Shown here piece by piece: positions 9,261 through 19,420 of a stretch of DNA of 64,000 bases. Numbering within the stretch: the first letter of the stretch is position 1; the number at the start of each line of letters is the position of its first letter. The notes beneath the pieces were generated by a model, which saw nothing but the letters and a program-made list of their open reading frames with translations, made no database searches and was not told the DNA's origin. This DNA comes from Arthrobacter sp. Marseille-P9274 (GTDB taxonomy: Bacteria > Actinomycetota > Actinomycetes > Actinomycetales > Micrococcaceae), in assembly GCF_946892675.1 (NCBI RefSeq), contig NZ_CAMPOV010000001.1, positions 1,338,033 to 1,402,032 of the forward strand. The letters run 5' to 3'. A program made the translations under genes and the position numbers.

Positions 9261-9401
9261 GCTCCGCGCGGGCGAGGGAAAGTACGACGGCGGCACGGGC
9301 CTTAAGGCGATCCTTCGCCTGGCCTTTCTCCGTCCGGCGGCAGTTCAGCCCCTAGCAATCACGGACCCGCGCTGGCCGCATTCGGGGCTACCGTTAAGTC
9401 C

Positions 9402-11528
9402 ATGAGCCTTGCCCAGGACATCAAACGCGTCGTTGCCCCGTTCGAAGTGATCAGCGAGTACCAGCCGGCCGGCGACCAGCCGACCGCCATCAAGGAGCTC
9501 GCGGAACGGATCCAGGCGGGGGAGAAGGACGTCGTCCTGCTGGGTGCCACCGGTACCGGCAAGAGCGCGACGGCGGCGTGGCTGATCGAAAAGGTGCAGC
9601 GTCCCACGCTGGTGATGGTGCAGAACAAGACGCTGGCGGCCCAGCTGGCGAACGAGTTCCGCGAACTCCTGCCCAACAACGCCGTGGAGTACTTCGTCTC
9701 GTACTACGACTATTACCAGCCGGAGGCTTATGTGCCGCAGACGGACACCTTCATCGAGAAGGACTCGTCCGTCAACGAGGAAGTCGAACGCTTGCGGCAC
9801 TCGGCGACGAATGCGCTGCTGACCCGGCGCGACGTCGTCGTTGTTGCCACGGTCTCCTGCATCTACGGCCTGGGAACCCCGGAAGAGTACGTCGCCGGGA
9901 TGGTGACGCTGCGCCGCGGCGAGGAAGTCAACCGGGACGAGCTGCTCCGCCGGTTCGTGGCGATGCAGTACGTCCGCAACGACATGGACTTCCACCGCGG
10001 GACGTTCCGGGTCCGCGGCGACACGGTGGAGATCATCCCGATGTACGAGGAGCTGGCGCTGCGGATCGAGTTCTTCGGGGACGAGATCGAAGCGATCCAC
10101 ACGCTGCACCCGGTGACCGGCGAGGTGCTGCGCGAAGAGAACGAGATGTACATCTTCCCGGCCTCGCACTACGTGGCCGGGCCGGAGCGGATGGGCCGGG
10201 CCGTCAAGGCCATCGAGGACGAGCTCCAGCAGCGGCTGGAGACCCTGGAATCGCAGAACAAGCTTGTCGAGGCCCAGCGGCTGCGGATGCGCACCACCTA
10301 CGACCTGGAAATGATGCAGCAGATGGGCTTCTGCAACGGCATCGAGAACTACTCGCGGCACATCGACGGGCGCGGGCCGGGCACCGCCCCGCACTGCCTG
10401 CTGGACTATTTCCCGGACGACTTCCTGCTGGTCATCGACGAGTCGCACGTGACGGTGCCGCAGATCGGCGCCATGTACGAGGGGGACATGTCGCGCAAGC
10501 GGACGCTGGTGGAGCACGGTTTCCGGCTGCCGTCAGCGATGGACAACCGGCCGCTGAAGTGGGACGAGTTCCTGGAGCGGATCGGGCAGACCATCTACCT
10601 GTCCGCAACCCCGGGCAAGTATGAGCTGGGCAAGTCGGACGGCTATGTGCAGCAGATCATCCGGCCCACCGGCCTGGTCGATCCGGAGGTGATCGTCAAA
10701 CCGACGAAGGGCCAAATCGACGACCTGCTCGGCGAGATCAATCTTCGCGTGGAGCGGAACGAGCGCGTCCTGGTGACGACGCTGACCAAGCGGATGGCCG
10801 AGGACCTTACCGATTACCTGCTGGAGCACGGGGTCAAGGTGCAGTACCTGCACTCCGACGTCGACACCCTCCGCCGCGTGGAACTGCTGCGGGAACTGCG
10901 GCTGGGAACCTTCGATGTGCTGGTGGGCATCAACCTGCTGCGCGAGGGGCTTGACCTGCCCGAGGTCTCGCTGGTCAGCATCCTCGACGCTGATAAGGAA
11001 GGCTTCCTGCGCAGCAGCACCTCGCTCATCCAGACCATCGGCCGCGCGGCCCGTAACGTGTCGGGCCAGGTGCACATGTACGCAGACCGGATCACTGACT
11101 CGATGGAGCATGCCATCGAAGAGACCAACCGGCGCCGCGCCATCCAGCTCGCGTACAACAAGGAGCACGGCGTCGACCCGACGCCGCTGCGCAAGCGCAT
11201 CGCCGACATCACCGACCAGCTGGCCCGCGAGGACGCAGACACGAACGCGCTGCTGGGCGACTTCGACTACGGCAAGGGAAAGCGTGGCTACTCCGCCGCC
11301 AAGCCGAAAGGCAAGGCAGGCACGGCCGGCGCGGCCAGCGCGAAGGTGCGGCAGGACGGACTGGCGGCAGCGCCGGCGGAGGACCTGGCCGGCATGATCG
11401 AGCAGATGACGGAGCAAATGCACGCCGCGGCCGCCGAACTGCAATTCGAACTCGCGGCGCGGATCCGGGACGAAGTGGGGGAGCTGAAGAAGGAACTGCG
11501 GCAGATGCGCTCTGCCGGCCATGCCTGA
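9402..11528 (+). CDS. uvrB: Excinuclease ABC subunit B
   Basis: Damage-verifying helicase-like subunit of nucleotide excision repair; loads onto DNA with UvrA and recruits UvrC. Length (708 aa) is typical. Walker A is [13 protein letters not shown] (about 47-59). The beta-hairpin region [20 protein letters not shown] and helicase motif QTIGRAARN are present. A C-terminal UVR motif for UvrC contact lies at about 665-700. A -10-like TACCGT (9389-9394) would put the transcript start at or next to the ATG, so the mRNA may be leaderless. I found no clear LexA box. Confidence 0.98.
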   Translation: MSLAQDIKRVVAPFEVISEYQPAGDQPTAIKELAERIQAGEKDVVLLGATGTGKSATAAWLIEKVQRPTLVMVQNKTLAAQLANEFRELLPNNAVEYFVSYYDYYQPEAYVPQTDTFIEKDSSVNEEVERLRHSATNALLTRRDVVVVATVSCIYGLGTPEEYVAGMVTLRRGEEVNRDELLRRFVAMQYVRNDMDFHRGTFRVRGDTVEIIPMYEELALRIEFFGDEIEAIHTLHPVTGEVLREENEMYIFPASHYVAGPERMGRAVKAIEDELQQRLETLESQNKLVEAQRLRMRTTYDLEMMQQMGFCNGIENYSRHIDGRGPGTAPHCLLDYFPDDFLLVIDESHVTVPQIGAMYEGDMSRKRTLVEHGFRLPSAMDNRPLKWDEFLERIGQTIYLSATPGKYELGKSDGYVQQIIRPTGLVDPEVIVKPTKGQIDDLLGEINLRVERNERVLVTTLTKRMAEDLTDYLLEHGVKVQYLHSDVDTLRRVELLRELRLGTFDVLVGINLLREGLDLPEVSLVSILDADKEGFLRSSTSLIQTIGRAARNVSGQVHMYADRITDSMEHAIEETNRRRAIQLAYNKEHGVDPTPLRKRIADITDQLAREDADTNALLGDFDYGKGKRGYSAAKPKGKAGTAGAASAKVRQDGLAAAPAEDLAGMIEQMTEQMHAAAAELQFELAARIRDEVGELKKELRQMRSAGHA

Positions 11529-11545
11529 GGCCGGCGGGTGTGCTG

Positions 11546-11551
11546 TACACT
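11546..11551 (+). promoter_or_regulatory. -10 element upstream of the terC riboswitch
   Basis: TACACT fits the actinobacterial TANNNT -10 and would start transcription near 11558, just before the conserved riboswitch 5' strand. No convincing -35 is seen. Confidence 0.4.
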
Positions 11552-11555
11552 TGTC

Positions 11556-11668
11556 CGAGCGTAGGGGAGTATCCCGAACACTGTGAACGTCAACACGCGG
11601 GGCATCGAGGCCCTGCCGGGCGCAGTGGCCTGACCGGACACCGGGGGCGGAGAGACTTGCGGCGACCA
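11556..11668 (+). ncRNA. Probable yybP-ykoY manganese riboswitch
   Basis: The leader contains GTAGGGGAGTATCCC (from 11561), an ACGTCAACACG element (11587-11597), a G/C-rich helix and GGAGAGACTTGCGG (from 11649). This order matches the conserved core of the yybP-ykoY Mn2+-sensing riboswitch, which often precedes TerC-family genes. It ends about 55 bases before the terC GTG start, leaving room for a ribosome-site or terminator switch. Recognised by eye; a covariance-model score was not computed. Confidence 0.75.
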
Positions 11669-11723
11669 CCCGTACCCCCGCGCGGCGCACCCGTGCGGGA
11701 TCAGCTTCGAAAGGCAAGGTTCC

Positions 11724-12773
11724 GTGACGGACCAATTAACGATGCCGTTCCAGATCGCAACCTTTGTGATCCTGGGCGCCGTCCTGCTGTTTGACCTGCT
11801 CTATGTTGTCAAGCGCCCGCATGAGCCCTCCATGAAGGAAGCGGGTCTGTGGGTCAGCTTCTATGTGGCTCTGGCGCTGATCTTCGCCGGCCTGATGTTC
11901 TGGCAGGCCGGGCCTGACTACGGCCAGGAATTCGTTGCAGGCTGGATCACTGAATATAGCCTCAGCGTCGACAACCTGTTCGTCTTCATCATCATCATGG
12001 CCCGGTTCTCGGTACCGAGGAAGTACCAGCAGGAAGTGCTGATGTTCGGCATTATCATCGCGCTGGTCCTTCGCGGCATCTTCATCCTGCTGGGCGCCAC
12101 CGTAATCGCCCACTTCAGCTGGGTCTTCTACATCTTCGGCGCGTTCCTGCTCTGGACCGCGTGGAAGCAGGCCACCGACTCCGGTGAGGACGAGGAACAG
12201 GAGAGCGGCTTCGTCGCACGCCTGACCAAGAAGCTGCCGGTCAGCGAGAACTTCGACGGCAACAAGCTGCGCACCACGGTGGACGGGAAGCGCATGTTCA
12301 CCCCGATGGTCATGGTCTTCATCACGATCGGCATGACCGACCTGCTCTTCGCGGTGGACTCGATCCCGGCGATCTTCGGCTTGACCCAGAGCGCGTTCAT
12401 CGTCTTCACCGCGAACATCTTCGCCCTGATGGGCCTGCGCCAGCTGTACTTCCTGCTCGGCGGCCTGATGGACCGCCTAGTCTACCTCAAGCACGGCCTG
12501 TCCGTCATCCTCGCCTTCATCGGTGTGAAGCTGATCTTCCACGCCCTGCACGAGAACGAACTGCCGTTCATCAACGGCGGCCAGCACATCGAGTGGATCC
12601 CGGAGATCACCACCCAGCTGTCGCTGGGCGTCATTATCGGCACCCTCGTGATCGCCACCGTGGCCAGCCTGCTCAGCCCGGCAGCCAAGCAGGCCAAGAT
12701 CGACGCCGAACTGGCCGCCGACATCGAGGCCAGCCGCCACCCGGAGGAGAAGGCGCGGCTCGACGAGCGGTAA
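11724..12773 (+). CDS. TerC family integral membrane protein, likely Mn exporter
   Basis: 349-residue membrane protein of the TerC/Alx family. Multiple hydrophobic helices carry the family motifs EYSLSVDNLFVFI (about 72-84) and TDLLFAVDSIPAIFG (about 208-222), whose acidic residues lie inside the membrane. A charged cytoplasmic loop (about 150-190) and tail are present. Members with the yybP-ykoY leader are linked to manganese efflux or metallation of exported proteins, so the upstream riboswitch supports Mn-responsive control. GTG start; AAGGCAAGG lies upstream. Confidence 0.9.
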   Translation: MTDQLTMPFQIATFVILGAVLLFDLLYVVKRPHEPSMKEAGLWVSFYVALALIFAGLMFWQAGPDYGQEFVAGWITEYSLSVDNLFVFIIIMARFSVPRKYQQEVLMFGIIIALVLRGIFILLGATVIAHFSWVFYIFGAFLLWTAWKQATDSGEDEEQESGFVARLTKKLPVSENFDGNKLRTTVDGKRMFTPMVMVFITIGMTDLLFAVDSIPAIFGLTQSAFIVFTANIFALMGLRQLYFLLGGLMDRLVYLKHGLSVILAFIGVKLIFHALHENELPFINGGQHIEWIPEITTQLSLGVIIGTLVIATVASLLSPAAKQAKIDAELAADIEASRHPEEKARLDER

Positions 12774-12822
12774 CGACACGGCCTTCCTTCGACGGGAGCC
12801 CGCGCGAGGCTAAGCTCGCACT

Positions 12823-14151
12823 GTGGATTCCCCGGAAAGCGACGCGGCGCTGAATGCCGGGCAGGACGACCTGCCCCGCATTCAGCGCCGCACGGTTTTA
12901 ACCCTGGCCCTGGCCCAGCTGTTCAGCGGCGTCGGAAACGGGGCGGCGCTGGCCGTGGGCTCGCTGATGGCCGTACAGCTGTCCGGGCGGCAGGAGCTCG
13001 CGGGAACATCGACGATGGCGATCTCGCTCGCGGGCGCGCTGATGGCGCTGGCGCTGGCCTCGGTCGCCGCATCCCGGGGCAGGCGCTTCGCCTTGGCCAC
13101 GGGACTGGTCCTCGCGCTGGCAGGCACCGGGCTGATGGTGCTCGCCCCGGTCGCGGAGTCCTTCCCGCTCGTGCTGGCCGGTTCGGCCCTCATCGGGGCG
13201 GGAACCGCGGCCAACCTCCAGGCTCGCTTTGCCGCGGTCGACCTGGCCCGGCCCGAGCACCGGGGCCGCGACCTGTCCTTCGTGGTCTGGTCGATCACGA
13301 TCGGGGCGGTGGCGGGCCCGAACCTGATCCGGCCCGGCGCGCAGCTCGGCATGGCCCTGGGGCTGCCGGAGATCTCGGGGCCGTTCCTGATTTCCATGGC
13401 CGGCCTGGTCATTGCGATCGTCCTGCTCGTTGCGGGGCTGCGGCCGGATCCGCTCCTGCACGCCCGGCGGCTCCAGGGAGAGGCGGCCGGGGAGAGGACG
13501 ACGTTGCCCGCCCGGCGGCGCGGGTCGCTGCGGGCCGGATTGGCGGCGGTGCGCCAGTCCCCGGCCGCCCTCGTTGGGCTGGTCACCGTGGCCGGCGCCC
13601 ACCTGGTGATGGTCGCGGTCATGTCCATGACGCCGGTTCACCTCCAGCTGATGGACCAGGCCTCCGGCCAAGACCATTCGAGCGCGGACACGCTGGCCAT
13701 CATCGGCTTCACGATCTCGCTGCACATCGCCGGCATGTACGCGCTCTCGCCGGTGTTCGGGATGCTCACCGACCGGATCGGGCGCCCGGCCATGATTGTC
13801 GCCGGCCAGGTGCTGCTGCTTACCGCAGCGGCCCTGGCCGGGCTGGGGCACGGCAACCAGGCCCTCGTCGCGGCTGGGCTCGTCACCCTGGGGCTGGGCT
13901 GGTCGGCGTCCACGATCGCGGGCTCCACCCTGCTCAGCGAGTCCGTGTCCGAGGTGGACCGGGTCCTGGTCCAGGGCGTCTCGGATGCCTGCATGGGAGC
14001 CGCCGGGGCTGCCGGTGCCGCGCTCTCCGGGGTGCTGCTGGCGATCGCCGGATTCGCGGGGCTGAACGCGGCGGCGGCCGTGGTCGCCGCCGCCGTGCTG
14101 GGCATCGCGTTGGCCGGCCGCCGCGAGACCGCGCCGTCGCGGGGACGCTAG
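12823..14151 (+). CDS. MFS transporter, unknown substrate
   Basis: 442-residue major facilitator protein with about 12 hydrophobic helices and the second-half motif GMLTDRIGRPAM (about 308-319). The N-terminal 25 residues are polar. Start is GTG at 12823. It follows terC by 49 bases with no visible terminator and may be read from the same transcript. Drug efflux is possible but nothing specific supports it. Confidence 0.82.
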   Translation: MDSPESDAALNAGQDDLPRIQRRTVLTLALAQLFSGVGNGAALAVGSLMAVQLSGRQELAGTSTMAISLAGALMALALASVAASRGRRFALATGLVLALAGTGLMVLAPVAESFPLVLAGSALIGAGTAANLQARFAAVDLARPEHRGRDLSFVVWSITIGAVAGPNLIRPGAQLGMALGLPEISGPFLISMAGLVIAIVLLVAGLRPDPLLHARRLQGEAAGERTTLPARRRGSLRAGLAAVRQSPAALVGLVTVAGAHLVMVAVMSMTPVHLQLMDQASGQDHSSADTLAIIGFTISLHIAGMYALSPVFGMLTDRIGRPAMIVAGQVLLLTAAALAGLGHGNQALVAAGLVTLGLGWSASTIAGSTLLSESVSEVDRVLVQGVSDACMGAAGAAGAALSGVLLAIAGFAGLNAAAAVVAAAVLGIALAGRRETAPSRGR

Positions 14152-15476
14152 GCCGTCTGCCGGGACGTCCCCGAGCCGTTGCGCACCATGGCGAGGAGCC
14201 TGCGGAAGATGCCCTCGCCGTCGTCGGAAATCCCGTCATGGTGGAAGTCCGCGGTCTCCCAGACCCGCAGGTTGGCGACCCGGGCCGCCGTCTCGAGCGA
14301 CAGGTCCCGGTCCACATAGATGTCGTCGCGGTAGACGGCGGCGGCCGCCGGAACGCGGTTCGCCGCGAGCCGGTCCAGGTCGTAGAGCGCGGGCCAATCC
14401 GGCTTGGCGGCCAGCAACTCGGCGGTGGCGCGGAGCGGCACCAGGGCCGGGTCCTCCTCGAAGTACCAGGGATAGACCATCTCACCGGTCAGCAGCAGGT
14501 CCTCCGCCTCCGGCAGAAACTGCGGGTAGCTCTCCAGCACCCGCCAGGCGGACCAGTCGGTGGCCTCGTGCTGGGCGTAGATGGATTCGTGCAGCAGCGC
14601 GTAGAGCGGATTGGCGGCCCGGCCGACCAGCTGGCCCAGTTGCTCCAGGAAGGCGTCGGACAGCCGCGCACCCTCCGGCGTGGCGACGAAGGCGTCCTCG
14701 AGGAGGTAGTGCAGTGCGTCGAAGCGGGAGTTGCCGCCGAGGAACGAGCCGACCATCTGGAAGCGCCGGACGCTGAGGCGTTCGCCGGTCGGCAGTCGTT
14801 CCGGCACTTCAGCCAGATGCCGGGCAACGCGGTTTACGATGGCGCGGTCCTGCGGATAACGGTCGAAGTACTCCGCGTTGCGCGCCTCGACCCGCTGGAA
14901 CGTGGCCTTGTAGACGCGGTCCGGGTGGCCGGCCAGCGGGGCGAGTCCGCCAGTGATCAGCGCCTCGCGGATTCCCTCGGGCGCGAAGGACAGGTAGCTG
15001 AGCGTGCAGAAGCCGCCGTAGCTCTGGCCGAACACCGTCCACGGTCCGCTGCCCAGCGCCTGCCGGATCAGCTCGGCGTCCGCCACGATGGAGTCGGCCC
15101 GGAAGTGCGTGAGGTACTCCGCCTGCGCGGCGGCGTCGCCGCGGGCCGGCAGGGTCTGGCGGCTTAGCGGGGAGGAGAGCCCGGTGCCGCGCTGGTCCAG
15201 CATCAGGATCCGGAAGTGGCGGGCCGCCTCCTTCATCCAGCCGCTCAGCGAGGTCACGCGGTTGCCGCGGCCCCCGGGACCGCCCTGCAGGAACAGCAGC
15301 CACGGCAGTTCCCGGACGGAGTCGTGCTCCGGCGAGGTGTATTCGCGCGCGAACACCTCGATGCTGCCGCGGGACGGCTCGGCGTGGACGAGCGGCACGG
15401 TGAAGAAGTGCTCCACGGTCCGCACCCCGCGCATCCGGTGCTCCGCCGCGATGCGGTGCCCGGCGCCGTCGTGCAT
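14148..15476 (-). CDS. Alpha/beta hydrolase, prolyl aminopeptidase-like (S33)
   Basis: 442-residue alpha/beta hydrolase of peptidase family S33, cleaving N-terminal Pro or related amides or esters. The oxyanion segment is LQGGPGGRGN and the nucleophile elbow GQSYGGF. A large cap domain follows, as in proline iminopeptidases. Start ATG 15476 overlaps the upstream GNAT stop by one base (TAATG), so translation is coupled; longer in-frame extensions read into that gene. The 3' end meets the convergent MFS gene with a 4-base overlap. Confidence 0.85.
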   Translation of the reverse strand: MHDGAGHRIAAEHRMRGVRTVEHFFTVPLVHAEPSRGSIEVFAREYTSPEHDSVRELPWLLFLQGGPGGRGNRVTSLSGWMKEAARHFRILMLDQRGTGLSSPLSRQTLPARGDAAAQAEYLTHFRADSIVADAELIRQALGSGPWTVFGQSYGGFCTLSYLSFAPEGIREALITGGLAPLAGHPDRVYKATFQRVEARNAEYFDRYPQDRAIVNRVARHLAEVPERLPTGERLSVRRFQMVGSFLGGNSRFDALHYLLEDAFVATPEGARLSDAFLEQLGQLVGRAANPLYALLHESIYAQHEATDWSAWRVLESYPQFLPEAEDLLLTGEMVYPWYFEEDPALVPLRATAELLAAKPDWPALYDLDRLAANRVPAAAAVYRDDIYVDRDLSLETAARVANLRVWETADFHHDGISDDGEGIFRRLLAMVRNGSGTSRQTA

Positions 15477-15973
15477 TAGGCCCGCACCCGGGCCGGGCTG
15501 GCCGCGCCGAAGTCCTGCAGCGCCTGCCCCGTGAGGCGGAAGGTCGACCATTCGTCCTGCGGCCTGGCACCCAGGCTGCGGTAGAACCCGATGGAGGGTT
15601 CGTTCCAGTTCAGCACGGCCCATTCCACCCGGGCGTAGCCGCTGTCGACGGCGTGGCGCGCCAGAGTCTGCAGCAGCGCCTTGCCATAACCCGTCCCGCG
15701 CGCCTCCGGCCGCACATAGAGATCCTCCAGGTAGAGGCCGTGCACACCTTCCCAGGTGGAAAAGTTGCGGAACCAGAGGGCGAAACCCTGGATGCCGCCG
15801 TCGTCCTCGGCCACGTGGGCGAAGACGGCGGGGCTGGCGCCGAACAAGGCGTCGTGGAGCTGCGCTGCGGTGGTCTTGACGGCGTCCGGCTCCTTCTCAT
15901 ACACGGCAAGCTCGTGGATCAGCTCCAGGATGACGGGGACATCTGCTTCTACTGCGGGACGGATCTGGCTCAT
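15476..15973 (-). CDS. GNAT N-acetyltransferase (diamine acetyltransferase-like)
   Basis: 165-residue single-domain GNAT enzyme. YLEDLYVRPEARGTGYGKAL (about 83-102) holds the acetyl-CoA loop R/Q-x-x-G-x-G/A and resembles spermidine/diamine acetyltransferases. Start at 15973 is preferred because AGGA sits 8 bases upstream; two earlier in-frame ATGs (15982, 15991) would run into the helicase stop. It lies between a helicase and an S33 hydrolase in a minus-strand run; substrate unknown. Confidence 0.82.
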   Translation of the reverse strand: MSQIRPAVEADVPVILELIHELAVYEKEPDAVKTTAAQLHDALFGASPAVFAHVAEDDGGIQGFALWFRNFSTWEGVHGLYLEDLYVRPEARGTGYGKALLQTLARHAVDSGYARVEWAVLNWNEPSIGFYRSLGARPQDEWSTFRLTGQALQDFGAASPARVRA

Positions 15974-15987
15974 GATTGGCATCCTAT

Positions 15988-18528
15988 TCACAGCTGGCCG
16001 ACGGCGGTAATCCGCACCACGGCGGACCCAAGTTCGTCCGAGGCGGCGAGGTCGACGACGGCGCTGATGCCCCAGTCATGGTCTCCGGCCGGGTCATCGA
16101 AGGTCTGCCGGACCTTCCACTCGGTCGGTCCCGTTTCGATGGCCAGGTACTGCGGGCCGCGCGCGTCCGGCCCGACGCCCAGGTCGTCGTGGGCGTCGAA
16201 ATACGCGTCCATGGCATCCGCCCAGCGGTCCGCATCCCAGCCGGCGTCCGCGTCCAGCTCGCCGAGGGCCGCTTCGTTTTCGGCCTCGAACAGCTCGACG
16301 CGGCGGAACAGCTCGTTGCGGACCATGACGCGGAAGGCCCGTACGTTGTCGGTGAGTTTGGGCGGGGCCTCCGTGAGGACGGATTCGTGCGCGTGCTCCG
16401 CCGCGAGGTCGGCGGCGGAAATGCCGGCGGCGAGTTCCTCCCACTCGTCCAGCAGGCTGGAGTCCACCTGCCGGACCAGCTCGCCGAGCCAGGCGATGAT
16501 GTCCTCGAGGTCTTCGCGCAGCGCTTCCGTCGGGACGGTCTGCCGGAGGGCCTTGTAGCCGTCGGTGAGGTAGCGCAGCAGGATGCCCTCGGAGCGCGCG
16601 AGGCCGTAGAACTGGACGTACTCGCTGAAGTTCATCGCGCGCTCGTACATGTCCCGGATCACGGACTTGGGCGCCAGCTCGAAGTCGCCCAGCCAGGGCG
16701 CGCCCTTGCGGTAGACGTCGAAGGACTGCTGGAGCAGCTCGCCCAGCGGCTGGGGATAGGTGACCTCGTCCAGCAGTGCCATCCGCTGCTCGTACTCGAT
16801 GCCGTCGGCCTTCATCGCCGCCACGGCCTCTCCCCGGGCCTTCTTCTCCTGTGCGGAGAGGACCTGCCGCGGCTGCTCGAGGATGGCCTCGATGGCGGAC
16901 ACGACGTCCAGGGCGTAGGCGCCGCTTTCGGGGTCCAGCAGCTCCAGGCTCGCCACCGCGAAGGGGGACAGCGGCTGGTTGAGGGCGAAGTTCGGCTGCA
17001 GGTGGACCTTGAGGCGGACCCGGCGGCCGGAGGCATCGGACTCGTCCAGGCGTTCCACCAGGCCGGAGGCGACGAGTTCCCGGTAGATGCCGAGGGCCCG
17101 CTTGATCAGTTTGAGCTGGGTGGCGCGGCTCTCGTGGTTCTCGGTCAGCAGCCGCTTCGCGGCGGCGAACGGGTCCCCGGGCCGCTCGAGCAGGTTCAGC
17201 AGCATGGCATGCGTGACCGTGAAACTCGAGGACAGCGGTTCAGGATCGCTCTCCACCAGCTTGTTGTAGGTGGCCTCGCCCCAGGTGACGAACCCGGTCG
17301 GCGGCTTCTTTTTCACCACCTGGCGCAGCTTCTTCTGGTCGTCGCCGAACTTGGCCACCGCCTTCGCCATCGCCTTGGCGTTCTCCACGACGTGTTCCGG
17401 GGCCTGGACGACGACGGTGCCCGCCGTGTCGTAGCCGGCGCGGCCCGCGCGGCCGGCGATCTGGTGGAATTCCCGCGCGTTGAGCAGCCTGGTGCGGACG
17501 CCGTCGTACTTGCTCAGGGCCGTCATGAGGACCGTGCGGATCGGGACATTGATGCCCACGCCCAGGGTGTCGGTGCCGCAGATGACCTTCAGCAGGCCGG
17601 CCTGCGCCAGCTGCTCCACGAGGCGCCGGTACTTGGGCAGCATGCCCGCGTGGTGCACCCCGATGCCGTGCCGGATCAGCCGGTTGAGCGTCTTGCCGAA
17701 GCCGGGCGCGAAGCGGAAGGCGCCGATCAGCTCCGCGATCCGGTCCTTCTCTTCGCGCGTGCAGACGTTGATGCTCATCAGGTTCTGCGCCCGCTCGATG
17801 GCCTCGAGCTGGCTGAAGTGGACCACGTAGACCGGCACTTGGCGGGTGCTGAGCAGCTCCTCGAGGGACTCCTGCACCGGCGTCTGCACGTAGTAGTAGT
17901 GCAGCGGGATCGGCCGTTCCGCCGAGCTGACCGTGGTGGTGGGCCGGCCGGTGAGCTCCGTCAGCCCGAGTTCGAAGCGCGCCACGTCGCCCAGGGTCGC
18001 TGACATCAGCAGGAACTGGGCCTGCGGCAGCTCGAGCAGCGGCACCTGCCAGGCCCAGCCGCGCTGCGGGTCCGAGTAGAAGTGGAACTCGTCCATGATC
18101 ACGGTGCCCAGGTCTGCCGCGGCGCCTTCGCGCAGGGCGATGTTGGCCAGGATCTCGGCCGTGCAGCAGATGACCGGGGCGTCCGGGTTGACCGAGGAGT
18201 CGCCCGTGACCATGCCGACGTTGTCCGGCCCGAAGACGTCGCACAGCGCGAAGAACTTCTCCGAGACCAGCGCCTTGATCGGGGCCGTGTAGTAGCTGCG
18301 CGCCCCGCCGGCCATGGCATGGAAATGCGCCGCCACGGCCACCATCGACTTGCCCGAGCCCGTAGGCGTGGCCAGGATGACGTTGTTGCCCGTCACCAGC
18401 TCCATGACGGCCTCGTCCTGCGCCGGATAGAGCGACATCCCGCGGCGCTCCGTCCACTCCACGAAGGCGGTATAGATGTCGTCCGGGGTGGAAGTATCGG
18501 CTGCGCTCAGCTGGTCAAGTAGGTTCAT
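15988..18528 (-). CDS. Ski2-like DEAD/DEAH-box helicase with DUF3516
   Basis: 846-residue superfamily 2 RNA/DNA helicase. Motif I ATPTGSGKS (about 53-61), motif II VIMDEFHFY, motif III MSATLGD and motif VI HQIAGRAGRAG lie in the first 400 residues. The C-terminal half matches the actinobacterial DUF3516 region seen behind Ski2/Lhr-like helicase cores. The Ski2-like core suggests RNA turnover or repair, but its role is not established. Start ATG 18528; 3' end abuts the GNAT gene. Confidence 0.9.
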   Translation of the reverse strand: MNLLDQLSAADTSTPDDIYTAFVEWTERRGMSLYPAQDEAVMELVTGNNVILATPTGSGKSMVAVAAHFHAMAGGARSYYTAPIKALVSEKFFALCDVFGPDNVGMVTGDSSVNPDAPVICCTAEILANIALREGAAADLGTVIMDEFHFYSDPQRGWAWQVPLLELPQAQFLLMSATLGDVARFELGLTELTGRPTTTVSSAERPIPLHYYYVQTPVQESLEELLSTRQVPVYVVHFSQLEAIERAQNLMSINVCTREEKDRIAELIGAFRFAPGFGKTLNRLIRHGIGVHHAGMLPKYRRLVEQLAQAGLLKVICGTDTLGVGINVPIRTVLMTALSKYDGVRTRLLNAREFHQIAGRAGRAGYDTAGTVVVQAPEHVVENAKAMAKAVAKFGDDQKKLRQVVKKKPPTGFVTWGEATYNKLVESDPEPLSSSFTVTHAMLLNLLERPGDPFAAAKRLLTENHESRATQLKLIKRALGIYRELVASGLVERLDESDASGRRVRLKVHLQPNFALNQPLSPFAVASLELLDPESGAYALDVVSAIEAILEQPRQVLSAQEKKARGEAVAAMKADGIEYEQRMALLDEVTYPQPLGELLQQSFDVYRKGAPWLGDFELAPKSVIRDMYERAMNFSEYVQFYGLARSEGILLRYLTDGYKALRQTVPTEALREDLEDIIAWLGELVRQVDSSLLDEWEELAAGISAADLAAEHAHESVLTEAPPKLTDNVRAFRVMVRNELFRRVELFEAENEAALGELDADAGWDADRWADAMDAYFDAHDDLGVGPDARGPQYLAIETGPTEWKVRQTFDDPAGDHDWGISAVVDLAASDELGSAVVRITAVGQL

Positions 18529-18611
18529 CGCCTTACCAGCCTATCGGCCTTCGGCCATACTACGCTGGCCTTGCACACCCCAGCAGGCCCCAACAGACCG
18601 AGGAGCTCGTC

Positions 18612-19388
18612 GTGTTCACCTGGGATCCGGCCAAGTATGCGGAGTATACGGATGAGCGGAGCCGCCCGTTCTTCGACCTGACGGCCAGGATCCTCCATCC
18701 GGACCCGCGGCTGGTCGTGGACCTTGGCTGCGGCAGCGGCGAGCTGACCGCCTCGCTGGCCCGGCGCTGGCCCGCCGCCGAGGTGGGCGGCGTGGATACC
18801 TCCGCGGAGATGGTCCGGACCGCCCAGGCCCGCAGCGTCCTGCCCAACCTCGGCTTCCGCGTCGGAGACATCGGCGATTGGGCGCCGCCGGCCGGCCTGG
18901 ATGTGCTGGTGTCCAACGCCTCCTTCCAATGGGTGCCGCAGCACCGGACTCTGCTGCGGCAATGGGCGCAGCGGATGGAACCGGGCGCCTGGATCGGCTT
19001 CCAGGTCCCGGGGAACTTCGGCGCGCCGTCGCATGTGCTCATGCGGGAACTCGCGGCGTCCGAACGCTGGAAGAAGCGGCTGGACGGCGTGCTGCGCCAC
19101 GAGGATGCGGTGGGGGAGCCGGCGGACTATCTGGGGCTTCTGCAGGATGCCGGGTACGACGGCGATGCCTGGGAAACCACGTACCTGCACCTATTGCAGG
19201 GGGAGGACCCGGTGCTGGACTGGGTCCGCGGCACGGGCCTGCGCCCTGTCCTCGCGGCTCTGGCACCGCGGGAGGCGGCCGAGTTCGAGGCCGAGTACGC
19301 GGCTGCACTGCGGGCCGCCTATCCGCCGGGAGCCCACGGGACGGTCTATCCCTTCCGGCGGATCTTCTGCGTGGCGCGCAGGCGCTGA
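18612..19388 (+). CDS. tam: Trans-aconitate 2-methyltransferase
   Basis: 258-residue SAM-dependent methyltransferase that esterifies trans-aconitate, a spontaneous by-product inhibiting aconitase. The N-terminal TWDPAKYAEY is characteristic of Tam. SAM motif I is VVDLGCGSGELTASLARRWP (about 37-56), followed by VGGVDTSAEM. A GTG start is preceded by GAGGAGCTC. Length matches the family. The gene is divergent from the helicase. Confidence 0.9.
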   Translation: MFTWDPAKYAEYTDERSRPFFDLTARILHPDPRLVVDLGCGSGELTASLARRWPAAEVGGVDTSAEMVRTAQARSVLPNLGFRVGDIGDWAPPAGLDVLVSNASFQWVPQHRTLLRQWAQRMEPGAWIGFQVPGNFGAPSHVLMRELAASERWKKRLDGVLRHEDAVGEPADYLGLLQDAGYDGDAWETTYLHLLQGEDPVLDWVRGTGLRPVLAALAPREAAEFEAEYAAALRAAYPPGAHGTVYPFRRIFCVARRR

Positions 19389-19420
19389 GCGGACCGCTTC
19401 CCGCGGCTACTGGGGCCGGG

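Noticed and set aside
15976-18003. 675-codon plus-strand ORF across the helicase
   Set aside because: It is antisense to a protein with all helicase motifs; its own composition is Gly/Arg/Gln/Val-rich shadow coding with no recognisable domain.
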